A stretch of 39,553 nt of DNA, taken from positions 1 through 39,553 of the forward strand of contig JAKAYQ010000006.1 in the NCBI GenBank assembly GCA_021826725.1, given 5' to 3'. This DNA comes from Actinomycetes bacterium (GTDB taxonomy: Bacteria > Actinomycetota > Acidimicrobiia > Acidimicrobiales > UBA8190). Positions 1 through 9,548 of the stretch are shown here, in pieces. The position numbers and the translations under genes are program-made. How positions within the stretch are numbered: the first letter of the stretch is position 1; each line of letters opens with the position of its first letter. The notes under the pieces are model-generated. The model made no database searches and was not told the origin of the DNA. It saw only the letters and a list, made by a program, of their open reading frames with translations.

Positions 1-2031
1 CGATCTAGCGGTCCCGGCACAGCTCGCGCTGCCAGCCGCTCCCCCAGAGGTCTGCGTCGCGCCGGCGCCGCCCGAACCGTCTCCGCTGGTGCCGGCCGTG
101 CCGGCGGTACCGGGATCGCCGCCAGCCCCACCCGGAGAGCTCGGACTGTTCGACCCGCCGCCGCCACCGCCCCCCGCAGCGACGAGGACGTCGGCCTGTG
201 TAAGGGTCGACCCGCTGTACAGGTAGCTGCCGCCGCCGCCACCGCCACCGTAGCTGCCGGTCGACGACGCTACGCTCGCACCGCCGCCGCCGACAACGGC
301 GTCGAGGACTTCATTGGGTGTGACCGGGATGGTCGCCGACACCTCGCCACCCTTACCTCCAGGTCCGCCGGTGTACCCGGTGCCGCCTTGAGCGCCCGAC
401 GCGTCGACCTGGATGCTCGTGACCCCTGCGGGAACGGTGTAGGTCTGCAACGACCCGGTGTACGAGAGCGTGACCGCCGACGCCGCCTGGACAGACTTGT
501 CGAGAACGTTGCCGACCTCGTCGGTCACCACCGTCGTCACGTTGGTCGGCGAGGTGATCGTCTCGGTCGTGTTCCCACCAGGGACGGTCGGGTTCGTGTA
601 GCCATAGGTGGTCTTCTGGTAGAAGGGGCTGGTCGTCGTGGTCGTCCCGGTCGTCTGCTGCTGCAGGACGCCTTCGTAGTAGCTGTAGGTGTCGACCTGC
701 CCGTCGGGTTCGCCGACGGTCGTGGTGCGACTGTCGTTCGACCCCAGGCACGCCGGCTCGTCCCCCGACGCGCACGTGTCGCTGTAGGTGTATTCGACCT
801 GGTTCGCTGTATTGACCGTGCCGTTCGCATTGAACGCGTACGTGGTCTGGTTGCCGTCGGGGTCGGTGATCGACTGGAGCTGGCCGCTCACAGACGACGA
901 ATACCCGAATTTCCATGCCGGCCCGGCGTCCGCCGACGTCGCGGGACCTTGGATCTCCGTCAGGGTCGGCGACGTCGACGTGGCGGGCGTCGGGAACGTG
1001 TACTGCTCGCCGCCAGGCCCATAGACCGCTGTCGCCTCGCCACCCTGGGTACCCGCACAGGTACCGCCGCTCTGCGTCGAGCAGTCGTACTGGATGGTGA
1101 TGGAGCGGCCCGCCGCGTCGGTCATCGCCTCGCAGTAGCCGCCTCGGCAGCCGTCGGGTCCCGGCCCGGCGATGTTCGTCGTGATCTGCTCGGCAGACGG
1201 GTCCGCCACGCTGCCTTCGGCCTGCAGCGTTCCCAGATACGAGCATGTCTGCGTCGACGTGCCCGAGGTGACCACAAAAGCGGAGTTGTTCGGCGTGGCC
1301 AACGTGGCGTCGACGCGGGGATCCGCGCAGAAGCTGGCGGCGTTCGAGGGGTTCTTCGGGACCATGCCGGTCGGACAGTCGTTCGACGTGCCGTACGTCG
1401 CGCTTTCGTCGGCGAACGCGTCGACGGAGCCGTTCGACTCGATCACGTCGTAGCCGCTGTAGTTCGCGTCGAAGGGCGATACGATCTGGCTGTTCCAGTT
1501 GTCCGTCCAGTGCAGGCCGAACAGCGGGTTGGTCGCGCTCCCTGCGGTGGGACCCTGCGCGTCGTAGGTGAGCGTCAAATTCAGCTCGCCGCCCTGGTCG
1601 GGCACGGCGAACAGCGTGTAGCTGTCGGACAGGTCGCCGGTCGCGGTGTTCACCATCTTCGCCGGGTTGGTCGTCGGCGGTGTCATCACCGCCGCGACGG
1701 TCCCGCTGATGCACATGGCGCAGTGCTCCGCCAGGTTGCCCCCACCCCACCACTCCGACGGGGTGAACAGCTCACCGGACGGCGGGCCCGTCGTCGCGGT
1801 CAGCTGGGCGTGGCCCAGCCCTCGGCCGGGCGTCGACACGAGAGGCACGAGGAGCGCCCCGACGAGCGCCATCACCACGGCCATGCCGAGGACCGAATGC
1901 CACAAGCGATGACGGGCACCGCCCGCCCCCGCCGACACGGCCGGGTACGGCTCTCTTCCGCCACGCCAAAACCCGTTCCGCACCGCCACCTTCAGCCTGC
2001 TGCGCCCGCCGCCACCGCTCGACCGGCTCAC
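1..2031 (-). CDS. RHS/YD-repeat-like secreted protein with N-terminal membrane segment and glycine-rich domain (3' end runs off left edge)
   Basis: Frame open from GTG at 2031 to base 1, read by hand: MSRSSGGGGRSRLK...LWHSVLGMAVVMALVGALLVPLVS...VNTATGDLSDSYTLFAVPDQGGELNLTLTYDAQ...PLFGLHWTDNWNSQI...GYSSSVSGQLQSITDPDGNQTTYAFNANGTV...SAVTLSYTGSLQTYTVPAGVTSIQVDASGAQGGTGYTGGPGGKGG. GTGA overlap with upstream CDS. Not in the supplied ORF track, probably because it lacks a stop inside the window. Confidence 0.85.
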   Translation of the reverse strand, partial: MSRSSGGGGRSRLKVAVRNGFWRGGREPYPAVSAGAGGARHRLWHSVLGMAVVMALVGALLVPLVSTPGRGLGHAQLTATTGPPSGELFTPSEWWGGGNLAEHCAMCISGTVAAVMTPPTTNPAKMVNTATGDLSDSYTLFAVPDQGGELNLTLTYDAQGPTAGSATNPLFGLHWTDNWNSQIVSPFDANYSGYDVIESNGSVDAFADESATYGTSNDCPTGMVPKNPSNAASFCADPRVDATLATPNNSAFVVTSGTSTQTCSYLGTLQAEGSVADPSAEQITTNIAGPGPDGCRGGYCEAMTDAAGRSITIQYDCSTQSGGTCAGTQGGEATAVYGPGGEQYTFPTPATSTSPTLTEIQGPATSADAGPAWKFGYSSSVSGQLQSITDPDGNQTTYAFNANGTVNTANQVEYTYSDTCASGDEPACLGSNDSRTTTVGEPDGQVDTYSYYEGVLQQQTTGTTTTTSPFYQKTTYGYTNPTVPGGNTTETITSPTNVTTVVTDEVGNVLDKSVQAASAVTLSYTGSLQTYTVPAGVTSIQVDASGAQGGTGYTGGPGGKGGEVSATIPVTPNEVLDAVVGGGGASVASSTGSYGGGGGGGSYLYSGSTLTQADVLVAAGGGGGGGSNSPSSPGGAGGDPGTAGTAGTSGDGSGGAGATQTSGGAAGSASCAGTARS

Positions 2032-3446
2032 CGCGCGCTCCCCAACGACCCGGCCGACGAAGAAGCCGACGACCCCGACCCAACCGAGCCCGAACCGGGC
2101 TGCCCGCCAGAAGACGCTCCCCTCGACGAACCCGAGCCACCAGACGACCCAGCCGGCGAACCTGCCGGCGAGGACCCCGCACCCGTCGGCGATCCCCCCG
2201 ACCCTGTCGTGGAGCATGCAGACGACGACCCGGCTGACGAGCCGGAACCGGCCGAGCCCACACCAGACGAACTCGGTGTCGGCGGGCTCGACCCCGAAGA
2301 GCTCGCGCCCGAGGTCTGCGGAGGCGACCCGCCCACAGCTTCGCCAGCCCACGGCCCCGACCCGCCGGCCGGAGCCCATCCGGCACCGAGGCCGGTTGCC
2401 TGCCGACCAGCGGCGACGCAGCGCTTCGCCCGGTTCGAGCACACGAGCGCGGCGACCGAGCCCAGCGCCGACGGCGCCGGCTGCCAGCTGTGACCCCCGT
2501 CGGAGGAGACGAGCCCAACCGGTGCCAAGCCGCCGGCACTGCCTCCGCCGACAGCGTCACACGACGTCGCGCTCGAACACGACAGCGCGTCGAGGCTTCC
2601 CGACCCCTTCGGCATCGTGACCGCGGCCCACGTGTTGCCGCCGTCGGTCGTCTCCACCGCGAACGCGGCCACACCCGGCACCTCGCCAGCCAGCGCGTTG
2701 GGACCGACGGCGACACAGTGCGTCGGCGTCGCACACGCGATCGACCGCAGGCTCTGCATCCCACCCGACACCGGCCGGTACGCCCAGGTCTTGCCGGCGT
2801 CCGTGCTCACCACGATGTCGTTGCCCACCGCGATGCAGGTCGTCGAGGTCGGACAGGCAACGCCGCCCAACGCCTGGTCGGCGTACCCCGGCATTGACAC
2901 CGCCGACCAGCTCGCACCGGCGTCGGCAGACCGCAGCAGCACACCCGAGAACCCGACCGTCCCGGCTTTCGCTCCGACCGCGACGCACACCGAGCTCGTC
3001 GCGCACGCCACCGACAACAGGTCTGCGCTCGGAGCCGGATCGCTGCGCAGCCCCCAGGTCGACCCACCGTCGGTCGACGCCAGCACCGCGCCCGCACCCA
3101 CCGCGACACAGCCGGAACCGCTGGGGCACGCCACGTCGTTCAGCGCGCGCACCCCCGACGGGAGCGGAACCGCCGTCCATGTCGTGCCGCCGTCGACGCT
3201 GCGGGCGATCGTCCCATCGCCTGCGGCCGAGGCCCCCGCAGCCAGGCACGTGGTGCCGGCATCGCACGCAACACCGTTGAGCCCGGCTACGCCCCTGCCC
3301 GCACCGCCGGGGAGCGGGATCTCCGGGGCGAGCGATCCGGCGCTGCTGGAGGTCCCCGGAGACACCCCCGCCGGAGGACCTGTGACAGCTGCCGCGACAC
3401 CGACCGATCCCGCCGCGACGCCGAACACGCCGAGCGCCACCAACAC
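2028..3446 (-). CDS. Secreted Ycf48/BNR-like beta-propeller protein with Ser/Gly-rich C-terminal tail
   Basis: Signal-like N-terminus MLVALGVFGVAAGSVGVAAAV; about seven repeats of the form VACxxxxxCxAxG...STDGGxTW; low-complexity Ser/Gly/Pro tail. Confidence 0.85.
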   Translation of the reverse strand: MLVALGVFGVAAGSVGVAAAVTGPPAGVSPGTSSSAGSLAPEIPLPGGAGRGVAGLNGVACDAGTTCLAAGASAAGDGTIARSVDGGTTWTAVPLPSGVRALNDVACPSGSGCVAVGAGAVLASTDGGSTWGLRSDPAPSADLLSVACATSSVCVAVGAKAGTVGFSGVLLRSADAGASWSAVSMPGYADQALGGVACPTSTTCIAVGNDIVVSTDAGKTWAYRPVSGGMQSLRSIACATPTHCVAVGPNALAGEVPGVAAFAVETTDGGNTWAAVTMPKGSGSLDALSCSSATSCDAVGGGSAGGLAPVGLVSSDGGHSWQPAPSALGSVAALVCSNRAKRCVAAGRQATGLGAGWAPAGGSGPWAGEAVGGSPPQTSGASSSGSSPPTPSSSGVGSAGSGSSAGSSSACSTTGSGGSPTGAGSSPAGSPAGSSGGSGSSRGASSGGQPGSGSVGSGSSASSSAGSLGSAR

Positions 3447-3892
3447 CTTCGGAGCTCGCCGACGCCGAACCTGCTTCAGGCCACGACGCGCGCCGCTCCC
3501 GGCCTATCCCCCACTCCCCGCCACAACATCCCCTTCACACCGGCAACGGTTGCAAACGGTAGCGGCGCCTCTGCAGCCACTACAACCAGTCAGGTGGTCG
3601 TGAGGAAGGCGGGTAGCGGTGGACAGTTGGGTGAGAGCGGAGGTACTCGAGCCGTGAAGAGCCCGGGCTGGGGCGCGCTCCGCTGACGGGAGCTCCAGAA
3701 CGCGCCGGGGACTAGCGTGGAGCTGTGCCCGCTGCCGCTTCCGCTGCCTCAGGCCGAGCGCTACGGAGAGCTGGTGGGGACCACGCGCACGTTGATGCTC
3801 GGCACAGGCGCACCGACCTCAGCGACCACGGCGCGGCCCATGCCGAGCAGCACGAACCACCCGAGCCGGAGCGCACACAGCGCGACGACCCC

Positions 3893-4309
3893 GTGAGCGC
3901 AGTTCTCGACCTCTTCCGGACCCGGGGCGGCAGGGTCACCGTGTCGCGCCGCCTGCTGCTCCGGTGTCTGTTCGACCGACCCGGCCACCGTACCGCCGAC
4001 GAGCTCGTCACGGCCGTGCGCGCGCTGGACCCCGAGGTCCACCGGTCCACCATCTACCGCAACCTCGACGAGCTCGAGCGGCTCGGCGTCATCGAGCACG
4101 TCCACCTTGGGCACGGCCCAGCCAGTTACCACCTGTCCACTGAGCGCCACGGACACCTGGTCTGCGAGCACTGCGGCACGGCACTGGCCGTGCCGGACGG
4201 ATTGTTCGACGAGTTGGCCGGCACCGCCCTGGCCCAGTTCGGGTTCCGGATCCGACCCAGGCACTTCGCCGTGCTGGGAACCTGCGCAGCCTGCGCAACC
4301 GGCGCCTGA
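3893..4309 (+). CDS. Fur-family metalloregulator
   Basis: VLDLFRTRGGRVTVSRRLLLRCLF...HRTADELVTAVRALDPEVHRSTIYRNLDELERLGVIEHVHLGHGPASYHLSTERHGHLVCEHCG...CAAC; ORF extends to 3725 but the domain starts near GTG 3893. Confidence 0.88.
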   Translation: MSAVLDLFRTRGGRVTVSRRLLLRCLFDRPGHRTADELVTAVRALDPEVHRSTIYRNLDELERLGVIEHVHLGHGPASYHLSTERHGHLVCEHCGTALAVPDGLFDELAGTALAQFGFRIRPRHFAVLGTCAACATGA

Positions 4310-4457
4310 GCGCCCCGACCCGAGCGGTGTCGCCGACCACCCCGGCGTCAGTGGACCCAACCAGCGGCGACACCGACCAGCAGCGACACAGACCGGCGGC
4401 GCGTTCGGAGCCTGCAGTATCAGCAGGTCGCGGGTCGACGCAGAGACCTGCACCGCT

Positions 4458-5285
4458 TCACGGAGGCGGACGCCTCACTGCCGCCAGCAGGCGGCGCCCG
4501 CTCCGGTCTGCGTACCGCCGGACAGCGTCCCCGGCGTCGTCGGGACGCCGCCCAGCGACCGCCGTGAGCACGCGCCGAAGATCGGCGAGGACCGGGCGGG
4601 GATCGGTGAACGCGGCGCGGAACAGGGGTGCTGTGGCGCCGTAGAGCTCTTCGAGCCAACGCATCATCACGACGAGCGGGCGGTTGGCCGTGGCATCGAC
4701 CAGACACGAGAAGAACGCGAGCTCCTCTGCCTGCAGCGCAGCCGCGTCCCCCGGCGCTGCGGCACTGGCCGCCTCGAACCGTTCGTTGAGCTTGGTGAGA
4801 TCCGGCTGGGTTGCCCGCACGGCGGCCAGCTGCCCCGCAAGCGCTCCCAGAACGCGTCGCACCTCGAGCACCTCGGCCACCAGCTCCGGCCCGGCAGCCA
4901 CCAGAGCCCGGAGCACAAGCGCCGGATCGGTCGCCTGCAACGGGTCGCGCACCACCGTGCCGATCCCTTGGCGGGACTCCACCAGCCCTGCCTGCTCCAA
5001 TCGGGCGATCGCATGGCGCAACGACGTCCGGTTGATACCGAGATGGGCCGCCAGCTCCCGCTCCGGCGGCAGCGTGGACCCGGGCCGGTAACGGCCGGTG
5101 AGCACCGCTTCGGTGAGGCTGTCAGCGACCTGCGCCGGGACTGAGCGTCGCGACGGAAGGTCGAGCGGTACGCCGACAAGCGGACCGCCACCCCTCGACG
5201 CCTCACCTGTCGTGCGGGAGCGCGCGCCAGCCCGCTTCACACCAGCCGTCGTCGCTGGAACAAAAGTGTCCGGTGGTGTACTCAT
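4458..5285 (-). CDS. GntR/FadR-family transcriptional regulator (FCD-like C-terminus)
   Basis: SVPAQVADSLTEAVLTGRYRPGSTLPPERELAAHLGINRTSLRHAIARLEQAGLVESRQGIGTVV wHTH followed by helical effector domain; start codon choice (5285 or 5297) uncertain. Confidence 0.9.
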   Translation of the reverse strand: MSTPPDTFVPATTAGVKRAGARSRTTGEASRGGGPLVGVPLDLPSRRSVPAQVADSLTEAVLTGRYRPGSTLPPERELAAHLGINRTSLRHAIARLEQAGLVESRQGIGTVVRDPLQATDPALVLRALVAAGPELVAEVLEVRRVLGALAGQLAAVRATQPDLTKLNERFEAASAAAPGDAAALQAEELAFFSCLVDATANRPLVVMMRWLEELYGATAPLFRAAFTDPRPVLADLRRVLTAVAGRRPDDAGDAVRRYADRSGRRLLAAVRRPPP

Positions 5286-5306
5286 TGGACCAACCACTGT
5301 ACCAAT
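5284..5306. promoter_or_regulatory. Candidate GntR operator: ATTGGACCAACCACTGTACCAAT inverted repeat
   Basis: Arms ATTGG/CCAAT at the divergent start region of gntR and the lipocalin-like gene. Confidence 0.55.
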
Positions 5307-5364
5307 GTTCCGAACAGGTGCTACCGTTGGTCACGGGCACGATCGTCAGCAGCCGGAGCAGCAG

Positions 5365-6774
5365 ATGCGCATGGGGATGCGGTTCACCGAACGGATGGCC
5401 GGCACGTGGTGCACCGTTGACGGCTGCGGCGAGCAGCCCATCGGGTTCGACATGCAAGCCGACGTTCCTACGGTGCTGCACCCCTTCGGAACGGTGTCGG
5501 GCCGTCTCGTCGGCACGCTGGTAGCTGTCGGCTTGGCACAGCGGGCGGAGGCTACGGGGACGATCGAGATATCGCCGGTGGAGCACCGCCGGATCCGCTA
5601 CACGCTCGACTTCAGAGGAGACGACGGTGCCCTCTTGCACCTGGACGGGTGGAAGTCGATCGACTGGCGGCGACCTGTGTCCACGTGGACCACGCTGCCG
5701 GCGACGATCACCGCCTCCGGGGGATCGGTGGTCGGCACAGCCACACTGCGCTTCAGGCTCCGCGACCTACCGGACCTCGCCGCCCGCCTGCGAGCAACGC
5801 CATGGACCGACGACGCTCTCGCCCTGCAGGAACCCCGGTGGAACGGCCGCCCTGGGCGCCTCGAAGTCTGGTACGAGACGTTCACGGACCCGGTGACGGG
5901 AACCGGCTTCTGGCTTCATCACGAGCTCGTCGCGCCCAGCGGGCCGTCGCGCCGTTGCGGCGCGCCGAGCTCGGGCGGCGACGGGGCCTACGTGCACGGC
6001 TGGGCCGCGGCATTCCCACCCGACAGCCCGCCCACGTGGGCGCGCTACGGGCCGCGCCCACTTGGGCCCCGCCGGACGCCGGCAGAGGGCGCGCCTCGGG
6101 TGGAGCCCGGTGTCCGGTTCGGGAAGGCCGGAACCTTGCGCTGGGACCTTTGCTTCGAGGACCACTCTCGACCGCTGCACACGTTCCCCGCCGTCACCTG
6201 GCGTCACGAGCTGTTGCCCGCTGCCCACGTGGTTCCCGCCCCTTGCGCCACGTTTCACGGCACCGTGGTCGTCGGCGGCCGGACGATGGTTCTCGCCGAC
6301 GCTCCCGGAGCGGCAGCTCGCATCTACGGTCACGGCAATGCCGAGCGATGGGCGTGGTTGCACGCCGACCTCGGTGACGGCGACGTGCTCGAGGTCGTCG
6401 CCGCGGTCCCCCGCAGGCCGGGCCTCCGGCGGCTGCCACCTGTGACCCTGGTCCGGCTCCGACGGGGTCGACGCGACTGGCCGGCCCACCCGTTGCCATC
6501 CGCACCTCGCATGCACTGCCGGATCGCCCTGCCCGGATGGACGGTGTCGGGCAGAGTCGGCGACCGGCGCCTCCACGTGCGCGTCGACCAGCCTGCCGAA
6601 CGTTGCGTGACGGTGCCGTACACCGATCCCGACGGCGACCCGGCCACCTGCACCAACACGGAGCGGGCGGACGCCCACGTGCTGCTGGAGCGCCGGCAGG
6701 CCGGCCGGTGGCTGCCCGACGGCGAGTGGAGGCTGCAGGGCACCGCCCACGCCGAGGTCGGCGGCAGGCCATGA
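5365..6774 (+). CDS. Uncharacterised protein with lipocalin/AttH-CrtC-like features, paired with GMC oxidoreductase
   Basis: ORF open from 5098; ATG 5365 preceded by GGAG spacing. MRMGMRFTERMAGTWCTVDG...; C-terminal half EVWYETFTDPVTGTGFWLHHELVAPSG...AYVHGWAAAFPPDSPPTWARYGP. Confidence 0.7.
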   Translation: MRMGMRFTERMAGTWCTVDGCGEQPIGFDMQADVPTVLHPFGTVSGRLVGTLVAVGLAQRAEATGTIEISPVEHRRIRYTLDFRGDDGALLHLDGWKSIDWRRPVSTWTTLPATITASGGSVVGTATLRFRLRDLPDLAARLRATPWTDDALALQEPRWNGRPGRLEVWYETFTDPVTGTGFWLHHELVAPSGPSRRCGAPSSGGDGAYVHGWAAAFPPDSPPTWARYGPRPLGPRRTPAEGAPRVEPGVRFGKAGTLRWDLCFEDHSRPLHTFPAVTWRHELLPAAHVVPAPCATFHGTVVVGGRTMVLADAPGAAARIYGHGNAERWAWLHADLGDGDVLEVVAAVPRRPGLRRLPPVTLVRLRRGRRDWPAHPLPSAPRMHCRIALPGWTVSGRVGDRRLHVRVDQPAERCVTVPYTDPDGDPATCTNTERADAHVLLERRQAGRWLPDGEWRLQGTAHAEVGGRP

Positions 6775-6820
6775 GCCGCGATGTTCGACAGACGCCACAG
6801 GCCATGCGCCGGCAGGCCCG

Positions 6821-8665
6821 TTGATCCCCGGAGCTGCCGGACTTTGCGCGGCGCTGCTCGATTTGGAGCCCGCTGACGCCCAGCGGCTCGCCGCCGAGGT
6901 CACCGCGCTGGCGGCCCACCTGCCCGCTCCCGCCCGTGCGCTGCTGGCCGTGGGCACGGCGGCAGCCGAAGCCGTGACGCTGACGCGCACCGGTCACCGG
7001 TTAGGGAACCTCGACGGAGACCGGCGACGGGCACTGGTGGCTGGACTGGCCGCCACAAAGGCGGCAGCGCCACTCCTCGACGCTCTGAAGGTACCGGTGC
7101 TCCTCGCCCACGGAGCGCTCACTGCGGCAGCCGACACCGGATCCCGCGACCCCGGCCCACCCGCCCGGCCCGACGCTGCACTCGACGTGACGCCGGCAGG
7201 TCGGTGGCCGACTCGATCCGTCGCCGACGCGGTGGTGATCGGGTCCGGCGCGGGTGGTGCGATGGCCGCCCGGACCCTGGCCCAGGCCGGGCTCGCGGTC
7301 GTCGTCGTGGAAGAGGGTCGGCGGTTCACCGTCGCCGAGCTGCGAGCCAGTCCACCGATCGAGCGGTTCACCGCCATGTACCGCGACGGCGGTGCCACCG
7401 TGGCCCTCGGCCGGCCGCCGGTGGTGCTGCCCGTTGGCCGGGGCGTCGGTGGAACCACCCTGGTGAACTCAGGCACCTGCTACCGCACTCCCACCGCGGT
7501 CCTGGACCGCTGGCGTGACGACCACGGCGTTGCCTTAGCCGACCTCGATGCGTTCGGGCCCCTGCTCGACGACGTGTGGGCCACCTTGCAGGTGGCTGCC
7601 GTCCCCGACACGGTCATGGGCGCCAACGGGCAGATCGCGCTGCGGGGCGCCGGCGTGCTGGGGTGGTCCGCGCACCCGCTCCAACGCAACGCCCCCGGCT
7701 GCGGCGGGTGCTGCCAGTGCGCGGTCGGCTGCCCCCGGAACGCCAAGTTCGGGGTGCACCTGAGCGTGCTGCCCGCCGCGTGCGCGGCGGCAGCCCGTAT
7801 CGTCACCGGCGCCCGGGTCGAGCGCGTGCTGCACGGCGCCGGGCGCGCCACCGGCGTGCGGGCACGGCGCTCCGACGGGAGCGCGTTCGAGATCCTCGCT
7901 CCACACGTGGTGGTGGCCGCCGGTGCCACCGAGACGCCACCACTGCTGCGCCGCAGCGGTCTCGGCCGGCATCCCCACGTCGGGCGCAACCTCGCAGTGC
8001 ACCCGGCACTCAGCACCGCCGGGTGGTTCGACGAGCCGGTTAACGCCACGAGCGGCGTGCTGCAGAGCGTCGGCATCGACGAGCTGCACGAGCGCTACGG
8101 CATCCTGATCGAGGCGACCGCCACTCCGCCCGGCATGGGTTCGTTGCTGTTGCCCGGAGTCGGGCGCCCGCTGGCCGACCAGCTGGCCCGGGCCGACCAC
8201 CTAGCCACCCTTGGAGCGATGGTCGGCGACGCCCCGAACGGCCGGGTGCACGGCACAAGCCGCGCCCTGGTTCGCTACGACCTTGCGCACGCGGATGCGC
8301 GCCGGCTGCTGCGGGGGGTAGCGGCCATGGGCCGGGTGCTGTTCGCCGCGGGTGCGACCGCCGTGGTGACCGGGATCGGCGATCACCCCACCGTACGCAG
8401 CCCGGCAGCACTGGACGAGGCGGTCGTGTCTGCCCGGCCCGGCCGACTGCATGTTGCTGCCTTCCACCCGACCGGCACGGTGCGCATGGGCGCCGACGAC
8501 CAGACGCACCCGGTCGACCCCGACGGCCGGCTGCGGGGTGTGGACGGGGTGTGGGTGGCCGACGCGTCGGTGCTGCCAAGCTGCCCCGAGGTAAACCCGC
8601 AGGTGTCGATCATGGCGGTTGCCCTTGCGGTCGCCGGGCGGTGCGCCGCCGGGGCCGGCGCCTGA
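6821..8665 (+). CDS. GMC-family FAD-dependent oxidoreductase (cholesterol-oxidase-like)
   Basis: VVIGSGAGGAMAARTLAQAGLAVVVVEEG FAD-binding motif; GRGVGGTTLVNSG; CGGCCQCAVGCPRNAK; HPTGTVRMG and WVADASVLPSCPEVNPQVSIMA GMC C-terminal motif. Confidence 0.93.
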   Translation: MIPGAAGLCAALLDLEPADAQRLAAEVTALAAHLPAPARALLAVGTAAAEAVTLTRTGHRLGNLDGDRRRALVAGLAATKAAAPLLDALKVPVLLAHGALTAAADTGSRDPGPPARPDAALDVTPAGRWPTRSVADAVVIGSGAGGAMAARTLAQAGLAVVVVEEGRRFTVAELRASPPIERFTAMYRDGGATVALGRPPVVLPVGRGVGGTTLVNSGTCYRTPTAVLDRWRDDHGVALADLDAFGPLLDDVWATLQVAAVPDTVMGANGQIALRGAGVLGWSAHPLQRNAPGCGGCCQCAVGCPRNAKFGVHLSVLPAACAAAARIVTGARVERVLHGAGRATGVRARRSDGSAFEILAPHVVVAAGATETPPLLRRSGLGRHPHVGRNLAVHPALSTAGWFDEPVNATSGVLQSVGIDELHERYGILIEATATPPGMGSLLLPGVGRPLADQLARADHLATLGAMVGDAPNGRVHGTSRALVRYDLAHADARRLLRGVAAMGRVLFAAGATAVVTGIGDHPTVRSPAALDEAVVSARPGRLHVAAFHPTGTVRMGADDQTHPVDPDGRLRGVDGVWVADASVLPSCPEVNPQVSIMAVALAVAGRCAAGAGA

Positions 8666-8852
8666 TCCAGGCTGCCGCAGTCGGCGCTCGGCCCCACCGC
8701 CCCGGCCAATCGACGCAGGACTTCGGCTCGAACCGCGGCACGCCCGTGCCGGTTCGCGGGGACGTCCAGGTACGCCGCCCCACCCACACCCACCCTGCTT
8801 CCCCAGAGAGTCACCCCACCCACCGAGCGTCCTTCCCTACACTGGAGCCGGC

Positions 8853-9449
8853 ATGAACCTGTTTGCCGAGGCGTTCGTGACGATCCTGGTCGTCATCGAC
8901 CCTGTCGGCAACGTACCGGTGTTCCTCGCCCTCACCCACGACGAAGCCCCGGCCAGCCGCCACCGGGCCGCCCGGCAGGCGACGCTGGTGGCCACAGCCG
9001 TCATCTACGTCTTCGCCCTCTTCGGCCAGGCGATCCTGCATGGGCTCGGCATCACGCTCGCCTCGCTGCAAGTGGCCGGCGGGCTGGTGCTGCTGCTCGC
9101 TGCCCTCGAGTTGCTGCACCCCCCGAGCGGTTCGGGACTGCCCTCTGGACGCAATGTCGCGTTCGTGCCATTGGGCACACCACTGCTGGCCGGTCCCGGG
9201 GCCGTTGCTGCCACCATGGTGTACGCCCAGCGAGCCCACGGCGCCTTCGGCGAGGTCACTGTCCTCCTCGCCTTGCTCGCCGTGATGGTCGTGGTGTTCC
9301 TGGCGCTGCGCTTCGCCACGGTGGTCGGCCGCATCGTCGGGGACAACGGGATCGATCTGCTGTCGCGGATCGTCGGCCTGCTCCTGGCCGCCATCGCCGT
9401 CCAGATGGTGGCGACCGGGGCCATGCACTGGGCGCGCTTCGGCGTGTAG
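8853..9449 (+). CDS. MarC family integral membrane protein
   Basis: MNLFAEAFVTILVVIDPVGNVPVFLALT...VPLGTPLLAGPGAVAATMV...GLLLAAIAVQMVATGA; MarC/YhgN-like motifs. Confidence 0.88.
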   Translation: MNLFAEAFVTILVVIDPVGNVPVFLALTHDEAPASRHRAARQATLVATAVIYVFALFGQAILHGLGITLASLQVAGGLVLLLAALELLHPPSGSGLPSGRNVAFVPLGTPLLAGPGAVAATMVYAQRAHGAFGEVTVLLALLAVMVVVFLALRFATVVGRIVGDNGIDLLSRIVGLLLAAIAVQMVATGAMHWARFGV

Positions 9450-9548
9450 AGCCACGCCGCTCGTCGATGTCAGCCGGGCTGACCGAGCCCGGCCACGTGT
9501 GCGGTCGGGACCATCACCGGCCCGCCCGGCTTCATCGGTGGACTCCAG

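Noticed and set aside
388-2493. 701-aa plus-strand ORF opposite RHS and propeller genes
   Set aside because: Arg/Val-rich antisense shadow of the two real minus-strand CDSs.
6001-6240. CACGTGG palindromes (ccCACGTGgg) in the lipocalin-like gene as parS
   Set aside because: Flanks do not match GTTyCACGTGrAAC; within coding sequence and expected by chance in GC-rich DNA.
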